From assembly GCA_029010575.1 (NCBI GenBank), contig JAQXKS010000008.1, positions 1 to 34,110 of the forward strand: a stretch of 34,110 nt of DNA. The letters run 5' to 3'. This DNA comes from Bacteroidales bacterium (GTDB lineage Bacteria; Bacteroidota; Bacteroidia; Bacteroidales; UBA932). Made by a program: the position numbers and the translations under genes. This document shows, one piece after another, positions 24,520 to 33,716 of the stretch. The stretch's first letter is position 1. Each line of letters starts with the position of its first letter. The notes under the pieces were generated by a model. That model did not search any database. It saw nothing but the letters and a program-made list of their open reading frames with translations, and had not been told where the DNA came from.

Positions 24520-26685
24520 TTATTGTCCCTTGATAACTATCTCACCTGCACTGACATCAACCACTACTTTAGAATCACGGGAGATTTCACCGTTCAGCAG
24601 AGACTTGGCCAGCATATTGACCAGCTCTCTTTGAATGATACGCTTGACCGGACGTGCACCATAAGCAGGGTCAAATCCTTTTTCACTGATATACTCACGG
24701 AAACCATCCGTAAAACTGATATCAATTCCATTGTCAGTCATCTTCTTCTTAAGAATTGCCAGCTGCATATCAACGATCCCCATAATGTCCTTCTTGGTAA
24801 GAGGTTCGAACATAATGATTTCATCGATACGGTTGATAAACTCGGGTCTCATACTGTGTTTAAGGATATCTATTACACTCCTGCGGCACTCTTCGAGCAT
24901 ACCATCACGTGATGATTCATCAGCTCCTGAAATCCTTTGCATATATTCCTGAACTACCTCGGCACCGACATTTGAAGTCATAATAAGAATGGTATTTTTG
25001 AAATCCACTGTACGTCCCTTGTTATCGGTAAGTCTACCATCATCCAGAACCTGAAGCAGGATATTGAAAACATCGGGATGAGCCTTCTCTATCTCATCAA
25101 GCAGAATTACTGAATAAGGTTTACGTCGTACGGCCTCTGTCAGCTGACCTCCTTCATCATAACCTACATATCCCGGAGGCGCACCAACCAGCCTTGAGAC
25201 AGAGTGACGTTCCTGATACTCACTCATGTCGATACGAGTCATCATATTCTCATCATTGAAAAGCGCCTGAGCAAGAGCCTTTGCCAATTCTGTCTTACCG
25301 ACACCTGTGGTACCTAGGAACATAAAGGAACCGATAGGACGTTTTTCATTCTGAAGCCCTGCCCTGCTCCTTCTGACAGCATCAGAGACAGCTCTTACAG
25401 CCTCATCCTGACCCACAACCCTTTCATGAAGCATCTTTTCCATATTGAGAAGTTTCTCTCTTTCGCTCTCCATCATCCTCTTGACAGGAATACCTGTCCA
25501 TTTTGAAACAATCTCAGCAATGTCTTCTGGGACAACAGATTCACTAATCAGTGGATCCGGATTTGCAGCAATTTTAGCGGTAAGTTCATCTATCTCCTTC
25601 TGTACCGTGGCTATACGGCCATAACGGATTTCTGCAACCTTGCCATAATCTCCCATTTGTTCGGCTCTGTCAGCCTCGAACTTCAATTTTTCGATATTCT
25701 CCCTGCAAGAAGAGAGTCTCGAGAGCTGTTCTTTTTCCACTTTCCATTTCGATTCAAGAACCGAAAGCTCCTCACGCGAACTCTTGATAGCCTCTTTTAT
25801 CTCGTTAAGCTTAGGAGAATCCCCCTCACGTTTGACAGCCTCCCTCTCAATCTCCAGCTGACGGATCTTACGGTTGAGTTCATCGATAGGATCAGGAACA
25901 GAGTTCATCTCCAGACGTAGTTTCGAAGCAGCCTCATCTATAAGGTCAATAGCCTTGTCAGGAAGGAACCTGTTGGTGATGTACCTATGAGAAAGTTCGA
26001 CAGCTGCTATGATGGCATCATCATCAATATGAACCTTGTGGTGGTTTTCATATTTTTCTTTCAGTCCCCTGAGAATAGATATACTCTCTGCCGGGGTAGG
26101 TTCATCTACAAGCACCATTTGGAAACGGCGTTCCAATGCCTTGTCCTCCTCGAAATACTTCCTATATTCATCCAAAGTGGTAGAACCAATCGCCCTGAGT
26201 TCACCTCTGGCAAGGGCAGGCTTGAGGATATTGGCAGCATCCATCGCGCCTGAAGTCCTACCCGCACCTACAAGGGTGTGGATTTCGTCAATGAAGAGGA
26301 TAATTTCACCCTGGCTCTCGACAACAGCATTTACTACCCCCTTGAGCCTTTCCTCAAACTCACCCTGATATTTAGCACCAGCAACCAATGCTCCCATATC
26401 AAGAGAATAAATCTCTTTGGTTTTAAGGTTCTCAGGAACATCCTTACTTATGATACGTCGGGCAATGCCCTCTGAAATTGCAGTCTTACCAACACCTGGT
26501 TCGCCAACCAGGATAGGATTGTTTTTTGTCCTTCTGGAGAGAATCTGAAGCACCCTCCTAATTTCCTCGTCCCTGCCTATGACGGGGTCGAGTTTTCCTT
26601 GCCGTGCCCTCTCATTGAGGTTGACGGCATAACGCTGAAGCAACTCTTTGTTGCTACCCTGTCCATTGTTATTCATTCCGTTCAT
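24520..26685 (-). CDS. clpB: ClpB-type ATP-dependent disaggregase lacking the N-terminal domain
   Basis: An Hsp100 chaperone that extracts proteins from aggregates together with DnaK. With the start at ATG 26685 ([19 protein letters not shown]) it has 721 residues instead of the usual 850-870. NBD1 (Walker [19 protein letters not shown]), the coiled-coil M domain ([30 protein letters not shown]) and NBD2 ([20 protein letters not shown]) with the C-terminal domain are all complete. The Clp_N domain is absent, with no trace upstream, since the frame only opens at 26760. The ATG at 26760 lies inside a 15-base dyad and is less likely. Divergent from the C1 peptidase gene. Confidence 0.93.
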   Translation of the reverse strand: MNGMNNNGQGSNKELLQRYAVNLNERARQGKLDPVIGRDEEIRRVLQILSRRTKNNPILVGEPGVGKTAISEGIARRIISKDVPENLKTKEIYSLDMGALVAGAKYQGEFEERLKGVVNAVVESQGEIILFIDEIHTLVGAGRTSGAMDAANILKPALARGELRAIGSTTLDEYRKYFEEDKALERRFQMVLVDEPTPAESISILRGLKEKYENHHKVHIDDDAIIAAVELSHRYITNRFLPDKAIDLIDEAASKLRLEMNSVPDPIDELNRKIRQLEIEREAVKREGDSPKLNEIKEAIKSSREELSVLESKWKVEKEQLSRLSSCRENIEKLKFEADRAEQMGDYGKVAEIRYGRIATVQKEIDELTAKIAANPDPLISESVVPEDIAEIVSKWTGIPVKRMMESEREKLLNMEKMLHERVVGQDEAVRAVSDAVRRSRAGLQNEKRPIGSFMFLGTTGVGKTELAKALAQALFNDENMMTRIDMSEYQERHSVSRLVGAPPGYVGYDEGGQLTEAVRRKPYSVILLDEIEKAHPDVFNILLQVLDDGRLTDNKGRTVDFKNTILIMTSNVGAEVVQEYMQRISGADESSRDGMLEECRRSVIDILKHSMRPEFINRIDEIIMFEPLTKKDIMGIVDMQLAILKKKMTDNGIDISFTDGFREYISEKGFDPAYGARPVKRIIQRELVNMLAKSLLNGEISRDSKVVVDVSAGEIVIKGQ

Positions 26686-26745
26686 ATCTTCCAATTTTAT
26701 ATGTTTTAAAAAGAAGTTCGCAAATAATTTGCCAGCAGCTGTTTT

Positions 26746-26760
26746 ATGACAAAATGTCAT
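26746..26760. promoter_or_regulatory. 15-base dyad, possible operator, upstream of clpB
   Basis: ATGACA-AAA-TGTCAT is a perfect dyad in the divergent clpB/peptidase promoter region, 61 bases before the clpB ATG. It looks like a homodimer binding site. Another dyad, GCAAATAATTTGC, lies at 26720-26732. No regulator is known to me for either. Confidence 0.45.
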
Positions 26761-26803
26761 CCATTTTTTCTCATTTTCACTTTTATTTTAGGACAAAAAA
26801 TGC

Positions 26804-26811
26804 TATGTTTG
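26804..26811 (+). promoter_or_regulatory. -7 promoter box of the C1 peptidase gene
   Basis: TATGTTTG matches TAnnTTTG, 38 bases before the peptidase ATG at 26850. Confidence 0.55.
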
Positions 26812-26849
26812 CGGATTATTAAAACCTTTAAATATTAATAACAAACACT

Positions 26850-28061
26850 ATGACTTTTAAACAATTTGCACTTGCAGTAGCAATGATCTGCGTTGCCTCC
26901 TCATCTGTATCAGCCAAACCTAAAAAGAAAAAAGATGCAGAACCTGAAGGATACAAGTTCACCCATATCATTGAAAACCCTGTAACTCCTATCAAGAACC
27001 AGAGCAGTTCCGGAACATGTTGGGCATTTTCAGCGCTTTCATTCTTCGAATCTGAAGTTCTCAAGGCTGGTGGTAATGTAACAGACCTTTCAGAAATGTT
27101 CGTTGTACACCACACTTATCAGGACAGAGCAGAAAAGTTCGTAAGACTCCATGGAAAACTTGAATTCGGAGCCGGCAGCTCATTCGGAAACGCTCTCTAC
27201 ATCATGAAGAAATACGGTATGGTTCCCGAAGAGGTTTTCAAGGGACTCAACTACGGTTCAGACATCCACAGACATGGAGAAATGGACGCTGTCCTGAGTG
27301 CCTATGTTAAGGCAATCATTACCAACCCCAACCGCAAGCTCTCTACAGCATGGAAGGCAGGTTTCAAAGGCATCCTCGATGCATATCTTGGAGAAATTCC
27401 TGAAACCTTCACAGTTGACGGAGTTGAGTACACACCTGAATCATACATCAAGAGCCTCCCCATCAACCTTGATGACTATGTAGACCTGTGTTCATGGACA
27501 CATGTACCTTTCTACGAAAAACATGTTATCACAGTTCCTGACAACTGGGTGTGGGAAACCTCATACAACATTCCCATTGATGACATGATTACAGTTATCG
27601 ACTCTGCACTTGAAAACGGATACACCCTTGCATGGGCAGCTGATGTGAGCGAAAAAGGCTTCAATCGTAAAGGTCTTGGCATCGTTCCCGATTATGAAAA
27701 AATCAATCAGAAGGTTCAGGAAGTAGGTTCAGACCAGGCAAAATGGATAGGTACTTCAAATGTCAAGACAGAGGACGTAGCTTTCCTTGCACCTTGCGAA
27801 GAGCTCGTTATCACTCCTGAAATGCGTCAGGAAGGATATGACAACTACACTACCACTGATGACCACGGAATGCATATCTTCGGTATAGCACACGACCAGA
27901 ACGGCAAGAAATACTACATTGTCAAGAACTCTTGGGGCGAAGCCGGAGAATACAAAGGCATCTGGTACGTATCAGAAGCATATGTTAGATACAAAACAAT
28001 GGACATCATGATCAACAGGAACGCTATTCCTGAAGAGATCAAAGCCAAAATCAACTGGTAA
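26850..28061 (+). CDS. Secreted C1-family cysteine aminopeptidase (PepC / bleomycin hydrolase-like)
   Basis: A 403-residue papain-fold peptidase of the C1B type. A signal peptide (MTFKQFALAVAMICVASSSVSA) sends it out of the cytoplasm, unlike PepC of Gram-positive bacteria. The catalytic set is complete: Gln51 (IKNQ), Cys57 (SGTCWAF), His in DDHGMHIFG and Asn in VKNSWGE. It probably trims peptides in the periplasm. The pssA start follows after 9 bases, so the two are likely co-transcribed although their functions differ. Codon use is strong and uniform, like pckA. Confidence 0.93.
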   Translation: MTFKQFALAVAMICVASSSVSAKPKKKKDAEPEGYKFTHIIENPVTPIKNQSSSGTCWAFSALSFFESEVLKAGGNVTDLSEMFVVHHTYQDRAEKFVRLHGKLEFGAGSSFGNALYIMKKYGMVPEEVFKGLNYGSDIHRHGEMDAVLSAYVKAIITNPNRKLSTAWKAGFKGILDAYLGEIPETFTVDGVEYTPESYIKSLPINLDDYVDLCSWTHVPFYEKHVITVPDNWVWETSYNIPIDDMITVIDSALENGYTLAWAADVSEKGFNRKGLGIVPDYEKINQKVQEVGSDQAKWIGTSNVKTEDVAFLAPCEELVITPEMRQEGYDNYTTTDDHGMHIFGIAHDQNGKKYYIVKNSWGEAGEYKGIWYVSEAYVRYKTMDIMINRNAIPEEIKAKINW

Positions 28062-28070
28062 TCACACAAT

Positions 28071-28793
28071 ATGAGACTCGCGAAGCACATTCCCAACGGA
28101 ATCACCTCATTGAACCTCTTCTGTGGTTCGTTGGCAATTGTATATGCATTTGAAGACAAATTCGAAACAGCGCTACTATTTATCATACTATCTGCCATAT
28201 TCGATTTCTTTGACGGACTTGCTGCGCGTGCTCTAAGAAGTTACTCCGATATGGGAAAGGAGCTCGATTCGCTTGCTGATATAGTCAGCTTCGGACTTGC
28301 TCCTGCCCTTATGGGAGTGAATTACCTTCATGGTTTTTCAAATATAAGCCACATCGCTACATTGTGGCCTATCTTGATTGCAGTCTTTTCAGGATTGAGA
28401 CTGGCCAAATTCAACCTCGACACACGCCAGACGGAGAGTTTCCTCGGTCTGCCGGTACCTGCAAATGCACTTTTCTTTGCATCATTCATCACATTCGTGA
28501 ACCAGCATCCTGAGACCTTCAATATCTACCTCGCAAACCAGTACTCTATCCAGATTTTATCTGTAGTCCTTTCACTTCTTCTGGTAAGTGAAATTCCCAT
28601 GTTTTCCATGAAAATCAAAAAATTAGGCTGGAAAGAGAACAGGATCAGGTATATATTTTTCATAATAACAATTCCCGTCTCAGCTGCACTATATCTTCTT
28701 TTGAGTGTCAACTGGACAGGAATTGTCAGTTTCTTTTTTCTATTCTATATAGTCTACAATATCGTAGTCTCTATTTTCCGAACTCGTTCTTAA
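28071..28793 (+). CDS. pssA: CDP-diacylglycerol-serine O-phosphatidyltransferase
   Basis: Makes phosphatidylserine, the precursor of phosphatidylethanolamine, in the inner membrane. The CDP-alcohol phosphotransferase motif DGxxAR(x8)GxxxDxxxD is present as DGLAAR, then GKELDSLAD (about residues 47-66). Around eight hydrophobic segments span the 240 residues, normal for the family. Its last 23 bases overlap the end of the convergent phosphoglucomutase gene. Confidence 0.93.
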   Translation: MRLAKHIPNGITSLNLFCGSLAIVYAFEDKFETALLFIILSAIFDFFDGLAARALRSYSDMGKELDSLADIVSFGLAPALMGVNYLHGFSNISHIATLWPILIAVFSGLRLAKFNLDTRQTESFLGLPVPANALFFASFITFVNQHPETFNIYLANQYSIQILSVVLSLLLVSEIPMFSMKIKKLGWKENRIRYIFFIITIPVSAALYLLLSVNWTGIVSFFFLFYIVYNIVVSIFRTRS

Positions 28794-30432
28794 GCTGTTC
28801 GACTCTGGTAAGAGCATCTGCTCCCTTTACCCCGAAATAGAACTTGATCTTAGGCTCAGTTCCAGAAGGTCGTACAGTAACTACAGAGCCATCTTCACTA
28901 AAGAATCTCAGAACGTTAGATTTGGGCAGTCCTGTCTTTTCAGGTTCATTGTAATCAATTACCTTTATGACAGGAGATCCTGCAAGCGATTTGGGAGGAT
29001 TCTGCCTGTAATCTGCCATCATTTGAGCGATCTGACGGTTTCCGTCAACACCTTTCTTGGTGAGAGAAAGCAACCTTTCACAGTAAAGACCGAACTCATC
29101 ATAGATCTTCATAAGCAGTCCATATAATGTAAGACCTTGATCTGCAGCCCATGCAGCACATTCTGCTATCATAGAACAAGCAATCACAGCGTCCTTGTCC
29201 CTTACGAATTCACCGACATTGAAACCATAGCTCTCTTCACCTCCGCAGACAAATGTGCTCTTTCCTTCGTTCTCACGTACTATCTGGGCAATATATTTGA
29301 AACCTGTCAGCACATCATACATCTTCACACCGAATTTTGAAGCTATGGCTGTAAGAAGTTCTGTAGTTACGATGGTCTTAACACAGTATGTACTATTATT
29401 AAGCTTGCCGAGCTCTTTCCAGCGTGTGAGGATATAGTAGGTAAGAAGCGAAGCTGTCTGGTTACCGTTAAGCAGAATCATCTCTCCCTTGTCATCACGC
29501 ACTGCGATACCCACACGGTCTGCATCAGGGTCTGTTGCCATTACAATATCAGCATTCTTTTCGCAAGCAAGCTTTACTGCCATTTCCAGAGCAGCGTTTT
29601 CTTCAGGATTAGGAGATACGACTGTAGGGAAATCACCGTTGCTGACCATTTGTTCTGAAACTGTATAGAGGTTCTTGAATCCAAGGCGTTCCATAGCCAT
29701 AGGGACAAGACGCACACCTGTTCCATGAAGAGGTGTATAGACGAACTTGATATCGCTGTGACGGGCTATGCTCTCGGGTGAGAGTGTAAGCGAGAGAATA
29801 GAATCCAGATATACCCTGTCTGTCTCCTCGCCCACTATTATAATACCTTTGGTATCCTTACTTCCGAATTTAACCATTGAAGGATCACAAATCTTGACCA
29901 CTTCATCAATTACATTGGTATCGTGAGGAGAGGTGAGCTGCGCTCCATCCTGCCAATAGGCCTTGTAGCCGTTATACTCTTTGGGGTTATGAGATGCTGT
30001 AACCATCACGCCTGCATTACATCCGAAATGGCGAATGGCGAAGCTGAGTTCAGGAGTAGGTCTGATGTCATCGAAAAGATATACGGTAAAGCCATTCTCA
30101 GCAAAAATTTCAGCTGTAATGCGTGCGAACTCACGGCTGTTATTTCTTGAGTCATAGGCTACCGCCACTTTTATCTGTTCTGAAGGGAATGCCTTTGCTA
30201 TATAGTTTGCAAATCCCTGTGTAGCCATTCCTACAGTGTAGCGATTCATTCTGTTGGTACCGACTCCCATTATTCCTCTGAGTCCTCCGGTTCCGAACTC
30301 AAGATTCTTATAGAAAGCATCTTCGAGAAGTTTTTCGTCACCATCCAACATTCTGAGAACCTCCTTGCGGGTTTCTTCATCATACTGTCCTTTAGTCCAT
30401 TTCAGAGCAGTTTCCTTGATTATATTATCCAT
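28771..30432 (-). CDS. Phosphoglucomutase / phosphomannomutase family protein
   Basis: Alpha-D-phosphohexomutase that interconverts sugar 1- and 6-phosphates. The four domains are intact: phosphoserine loop TASHNPKEYNG, metal loop DPDADR, sugar-specificity loop GGEESYG, and phosphate-binding RPSGTEPKIKFY near the C-terminus. I chose ATG 30432 (MDNIIKETALKW, 553 residues) because a -7 box lies at 30456-30449 and the longer frame to 30558 has no family likeness. GEESYG suits glucose or mixed substrates; I cannot tell which. Confidence 0.93.
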   Translation of the reverse strand: MDNIIKETALKWTKGQYDEETRKEVLRMLDGDEKLLEDAFYKNLEFGTGGLRGIMGVGTNRMNRYTVGMATQGFANYIAKAFPSEQIKVAVAYDSRNNSREFARITAEIFAENGFTVYLFDDIRPTPELSFAIRHFGCNAGVMVTASHNPKEYNGYKAYWQDGAQLTSPHDTNVIDEVVKICDPSMVKFGSKDTKGIIIVGEETDRVYLDSILSLTLSPESIARHSDIKFVYTPLHGTGVRLVPMAMERLGFKNLYTVSEQMVSNGDFPTVVSPNPEENAALEMAVKLACEKNADIVMATDPDADRVGIAVRDDKGEMILLNGNQTASLLTYYILTRWKELGKLNNSTYCVKTIVTTELLTAIASKFGVKMYDVLTGFKYIAQIVRENEGKSTFVCGGEESYGFNVGEFVRDKDAVIACSMIAECAAWAADQGLTLYGLLMKIYDEFGLYCERLLSLTKKGVDGNRQIAQMMADYRQNPPKSLAGSPVIKVIDYNEPEKTGLPKSNVLRFFSEDGSVVTVRPSGTEPKIKFYFGVKGADALTRVEQLKNEFGK

Positions 30433-30448
30433 AGGCTTATTTTTTCTA

Positions 30449-30456
30449 CAAATATA
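30449..30456 (-). promoter_or_regulatory. -7 promoter box of the phosphohexomutase gene
   Basis: The minus strand reads TATATTTG, 16 bases before ATG 30432. It excludes the upstream in-frame ATG at 30558 as the main start. Confidence 0.6.
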
Positions 30457-30541
30457 AGGTATTTTCAGGTAATCTTGTCGTTCACATTGATTATCTTTAC
30501 ACACAAAGAGACATTGAACTATGAAATCTAACCGGATAAAG

Positions 30542-31282
30542 TCAGAAGCTTTGTTCAATGATCATAAGTGTGATGAATCCGGCAAGGAGTGCGTATGTTG
30601 CCTGCTTCTGATATCCGTGGGCATGTGTCTCCGGAATCATCTCATCGCTGGTCACATAGAGCATTGCACCTCCCGCAAATCCTAACATTACAGGTAGCAG
30701 TGTCCTCGAAATATTGCCCAAACCGTAACCCAGCCATACTCCGATTACTTCTAAAATTCCAATTACAAGCGAAATGGAGAAGGTTCGAAGAGGTTTGACT
30801 CCTGCAAGCATCAGTGGAGCAATTATAACCATCCCCTCAGGGATATTCTGAAGTGCGATGCCAAGGGTCACACCCCATCCCGACACGTCACTGTCGCTAA
30901 TGCTCACACCGGCTGCCATTCCTTCAGGAAGTTTGTGTATGGCAATAGCAAGTACAAAGAGCATAATGCGGTTGACAGATGAGTTGTTATGAGCCTCAGG
31001 ATCCAGACCTGTTATATGGTGAAGATGAGGTGTAAACACATCAAGAAGATTTAAAAATAGCGCTCCTGCCATTACCCCTAATGCGACAGTCCACCAGCTG
31101 TCAGACAGCTCGAATGCGGGGAGTATCAGCCCGATGGTGGAAGCGGCAAGCATTATACCGGCACAATAACCCAATACGGTGTCGTTCCATCTGTGAGGGA
31201 GTTCTTTTATTACAAATCCTAAGAGTGTGCCTAATATTGTCGCACCGCATAATCCGGCCGCGCTTATCCAAACCTGTTCCAT
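30542..31282 (-). CDS. ZIP-family divalent metal transporter
   Basis: An inner-membrane importer of zinc or similar metals (ZupT/GufA-like). The paired metal-site motifs are clear: HKLPEG in TM4 and QNIPEG in TM5, with a His-rich loop between TM3 and TM4 (PHLHHITG). About eight hydrophobic segments fill 246 residues. I chose ATG 31282 (MEQVWISAAG) because a -7 box lies at 31317-31310, over the longer start at 31312. Lies between the phosphohexomutase and the tRNA-Lys gene, all on the minus strand. Confidence 0.93.
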   Translation of the reverse strand: MEQVWISAAGLCGATILGTLLGFVIKELPHRWNDTVLGYCAGIMLAASTIGLILPAFELSDSWWTVALGVMAGALFLNLLDVFTPHLHHITGLDPEAHNNSSVNRIMLFVLAIAIHKLPEGMAAGVSISDSDVSGWGVTLGIALQNIPEGMVIIAPLMLAGVKPLRTFSISLVIGILEVIGVWLGYGLGNISRTLLPVMLGFAGGAMLYVTSDEMIPETHAHGYQKQATYALLAGFITLMIIEQSF

Positions 31283-31309
31283 GTCAATGATTAAAACAAT
31301 TATATGGCT

Positions 31310-31317
31310 CAAAGATA
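31310..31317 (-). promoter_or_regulatory. -7 promoter box of the ZIP transporter gene
   Basis: The minus strand reads TATCTTTG, just after the tRNA terminator and 27 bases before ATG 31282. Confidence 0.55.
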
Positions 31318-31321
31318 CAAT

Positions 31322-31355
31322 AAAAAAATTGAGGATGACCCTTTAAGTCATCCTC
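31322..31355 (-). terminator. Intrinsic terminator of tRNA-Lys
   Basis: GAGGATGAC (31331-31339) pairs perfectly with GTCATCCTC (31347-31355), 7-base loop. On the minus strand it is followed by AA and seven T (complement of 31322-31328). It starts 20 bases after the tRNA end. Confidence 0.88.
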
Positions 31356-31374
31356 TTTTCATTGTTCTTTTCTG

Positions 31375-31447
31375 TGCTCCCTCAGGGGCTCGAACCCTGG
31401 ACCCCAACATTAAGAGTGTCGTGCTCTACCAACTGAGCTAAGGAAGC
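31375..31447 (-). tRNA. tRNA-Lys (anticodon CUU)
   Basis: The minus strand folds into a full cloverleaf. The acceptor stem is GCTTCCT with AGGGAGC (one G-U), the D arm GCTC/GAGC with AGTTGGTA, the anticodon stem CGACA/TGTTG with loop CTCTTAA and anticodon CTT, and the T arm CAGGG/CCCTG with TTCGAGC. The discriminator base is A, and CCA is not encoded. It has its own promoter upstream and terminator downstream. Confidence 0.95.
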
Positions 31448-31463
31448 GTCCCAAATGCGGATG

Positions 31464-31493
31464 CAAATATACGACGTTTTTTGATATTTGCAA
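31464..31493 (-). promoter_or_regulatory. Promoter of tRNA-Lys
   Basis: On the minus strand TTG (31493-31491), 19 bases, then TATATTTG (31471-31464). This is an exact match to the Bacteroidota -33/-7 arrangement, 16 bases before the tRNA. It also forms part of a dyad, GCAAATAT (31463-31470) with ATATTTGC (31484-31491). Confidence 0.75.
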
Positions 31494-31516
31494 AATTTTC
31501 CGCATTTATTTTTCCA

Positions 31517-32566
31517 TTATTTAATATATTTTGAAACTACCTCTTCCATTTCTTCAGCGCCATGGAATCCCCTCTCGAGGATAGTTCCATCTGGACCGAT
31601 AAGCATTAAGTGAGGAATACCGTCAATCCCATAGATATCTGTAGGAACAGTACCGGCATTATTGATATGTTTCCAGTCCATTCCAAGCTGACCGGCTACC
31701 TCAATGGTATGTGACTGAGGTTCTCTCTCCCATACTGCAATACTCAGAACTTCAAGGCCTTTATTTTTGTATTTTTCGTAGATAGGCTTGATATTCTTTA
31801 TCTCCTGGCGACAAGGTCCGCACCATGGAGACCAGAAATCAACCAACACATAAGCACCTTGACCTACATAATCTGAGAACTTCACAACCTTTTTCAGTGG
31901 CTGTGGATCAGTACTTCTGTCGTAACCATAGACATGTTCCACTTCGAAATCCACGAACTTGGTTCCCGGTGCTGTCTTGCTGCGTGAATCAATTGAATTT
32001 CTAAGATAGTTAACATACTCGTGAGAACTTATAGGCTCTTTGAGGGAATCGATGATTTTGATGATTGATGCTTCGTCGGGGATTAAAGAAAGTGCCAATA
32101 GTGCGATACCGTTATCACTGTTTCTTTTTGCAAAATCAACGACGAATTCATAATAATCACTTTCACTCATACCTTCATACGACATTGTGTAGAAACTGTC
32201 TATTTCTGACATAAGGCTTCCCGGCTGGGTGGTCAGCGATATGCTGCCTTCTTCTGAAATGTTAACATCCACTTTAGTTCCATCGGAGATAATCTGTGCG
32301 TAGTCAACCAACTTCTCTTCATCAGTGAGTGTAACGACATAGCCTAAATTAATCTTGTCAACTGGCAGTGAAAAAGATGCCTTGCCATCTGAGATACTAA
32401 GTACGGTATCTATCTTCAGACCTTCGTAAACGACACCTACTTTAGTGGGGGTGGATCCTGCAACAGTAAACAATAATTCTGTAGACTTATTGCTACTGCA
32501 AGAGACAGGAATGACACAAGTCATGGCCATTGCCAACAAACAGATAAGAATTGATTTACTCTTCAT
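31517..32566 (-). CDS. Thioredoxin-like lipoprotein with N-terminal DUF4369-like domain
   Basis: A 349-residue lipoprotein (lipobox ending at Cys23, VIPVSC). An N-terminal beta-rich domain (about 30-115, DUF4369-like) and a helical middle part precede a TlpA/AhpC-type thioredoxin domain with the redox pair WCGPC at 248-252 and the cis-Pro loop GIPHLMLIG. Such proteins act as periplasmic thiol-disulfide reductases in Bacteroidales. Last gene of the folD-to-31517 run, 12 bases after the HAD gene. Confidence 0.88.
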   Translation of the reverse strand: MKSKSILICLLAMAMTCVIPVSCSSNKSTELLFTVAGSTPTKVGVVYEGLKIDTVLSISDGKASFSLPVDKINLGYVVTLTDEEKLVDYAQIISDGTKVDVNISEEGSISLTTQPGSLMSEIDSFYTMSYEGMSESDYYEFVVDFAKRNSDNGIALLALSLIPDEASIIKIIDSLKEPISSHEYVNYLRNSIDSRSKTAPGTKFVDFEVEHVYGYDRSTDPQPLKKVVKFSDYVGQGAYVLVDFWSPWCGPCRQEIKNIKPIYEKYKNKGLEVLSIAVWEREPQSHTIEVAGQLGMDWKHINNAGTVPTDIYGIDGIPHLMLIGPDGTILERGFHGAEEMEEVVSKYIK

Positions 32567-32578
32567 AATAATAATTGT

Positions 32579-33178
32579 TTATAAAATACTATCAAGTTCA
32601 CATTTAAGGTTTTCCGCATCTTTGAAAAGCAATGCAATAAATCCCTCACGGGCTGCTGCTTCGACATTTGCAATGCGATCATCTATGAAGATTGACTCAT
32701 TAGGAAGAATGGAAAACTTTTCGCATAGCCTGCGATAGATTGCAGGGTCAGGCTTAATCATCTTCTCCTCACATGAAATGAGCATACCATCGAGCAAAGA
32801 GAAAATATCATACGCCTTAAGAACATCGTAAATACTTTCGCACCAATTAGTCAAACCCAAAAGCCGGTATCCCCTCCCTTTCAAATCTACAAGGAGTTCT
32901 CTCATTCCAGGAATTTCACCGGTAATTGCATCTATATACCTATCCAGCATAAGATGCAACTGAGGGGCAAACTCAGGATGGAGTTCCTCCTGCATCCTGA
33001 TGAAATCTTTGAAAGGCATATCTCCTCTGTCTGAGGGAATATTAAACTCTTCAGCTGTTATAATGGAAAGATATCGTGATTCTTTTTCCTTGTCTCCGTC
33101 AAAGAGAGAGGAGGCATAGACATTGAAATCGTAGTCTACCAGAACCTTACCAAAGTCAAATACTATATTCTTTATCAC
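32579..33178 (-). CDS. HAD-superfamily hydrolase (subfamily IA)
   Basis: A 199-residue phosphatase-like protein. Motif I is FDFGKVLVDYD with the nucleophile Asp8, where the second Asp of DxD is replaced by Gly, as in the FDxGGVL group. Motif II is LGLTNW, motif III lies near KPDPAIY, and motif IV is FIDDRIANV. The cap is helical. The substrate is unknown, and the Gly in motif I means phosphatase activity is not certain. It sits between two thioredoxin-like lipoprotein genes. Confidence 0.88.
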   Translation of the reverse strand: MIKNIVFDFGKVLVDYDFNVYASSLFDGDKEKESRYLSIITAEEFNIPSDRGDMPFKDFIRMQEELHPEFAPQLHLMLDRYIDAITGEIPGMRELLVDLKGRGYRLLGLTNWCESIYDVLKAYDIFSLLDGMLISCEEKMIKPDPAIYRRLCEKFSILPNESIFIDDRIANVEAAAREGFIALLFKDAENLKCELDSIL

Positions 33179-33191
33179 GTCTGATAGTCCC

Positions 33192-33713
33192 TTACTGATT
33201 CAACAGTGATTTTATCTTATCTTTCATTTTGTCGAAATGCTCCCTTTCAAAGCCAACAGCCATATCCACCACCTTGAGATTTTTATCTACAAGATAAGAC
33301 CTGGGAATGGATTTGTCCGCAAAGAGATTAAATACCACTCTGTCAGGATCGGGATAGAGAGGGAATGTAAACCCCTTTTTCTTATTGTATTCTTCCAACT
33401 CTTCATCCGAGTGCTCCCGTCCTATGACAACGAGAGAAAAACTCTCATTTTCAGAAAGCAGTGGAACCAACTCTTGTTGAACTGCAGCCAATTCAAGCTG
33501 ACAGGGAGGGCACCATGTAGCAAAGAAGCATATAAGAGTAACCCTACCATTCAGATCCTCGGAATCCAGGGAACCGTAATTATCACTCTTCAACGAGAAC
33601 GAAGGGATTCTATCTCCTGTCGAGACCTTCTCCCTTTCAGCAGAGGAACAACCGACCACAAACAGGGAAACAAGCGAAAGAACAGATAATAAGACTGTAA
33701 AAACCTTTCTCAT
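33192..33713 (-). CDS. TlpA-family thioredoxin-like lipoprotein
   Basis: A 173-residue lipoprotein (lipobox LFVVGC, Cys22). It is almost only a TlpA-type thioredoxin domain with the active site WCPPC at 67-71 and the cis-Pro loop SIPRSYLVD. It is probably a periplasmic thiol reductase. It begins 3 bases after the folD stop and is 13 bases before the HAD gene. The CPPC signature differs from the CGPC of the larger thioredoxin protein in the same operon, which suggests different redox partners. Confidence 0.9.
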   Translation of the reverse strand: MRKVFTVLLSVLSLVSLFVVGCSSAEREKVSTGDRIPSFSLKSDNYGSLDSEDLNGRVTLICFFATWCPPCQLELAAVQQELVPLLSENESFSLVVIGREHSDEELEEYNKKKGFTFPLYPDPDRVVFNLFADKSIPRSYLVDKNLKVVDMAVGFEREHFDKMKDKIKSLLNQ

Positions 33714-33716
33714 ATC

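Noticed and set aside
24337..24912. 191-codon open frame on the plus strand overlapping clpB
   Set aside because: Most of it is antisense to the conserved ClpB C-terminal domain and its translation has no protein-like pattern.
26686..26760. Longer N-terminus for ClpB from ATG 26760
   Set aside because: The extra 25 residues match no ClpB sequence and the codons fall in the dyad and promoter region.
30433..30558. Longer N-terminus for the phosphohexomutase
   Set aside because: The extra 42 residues cross a perfect TATATTTG box and overlap the ZIP transporter end.
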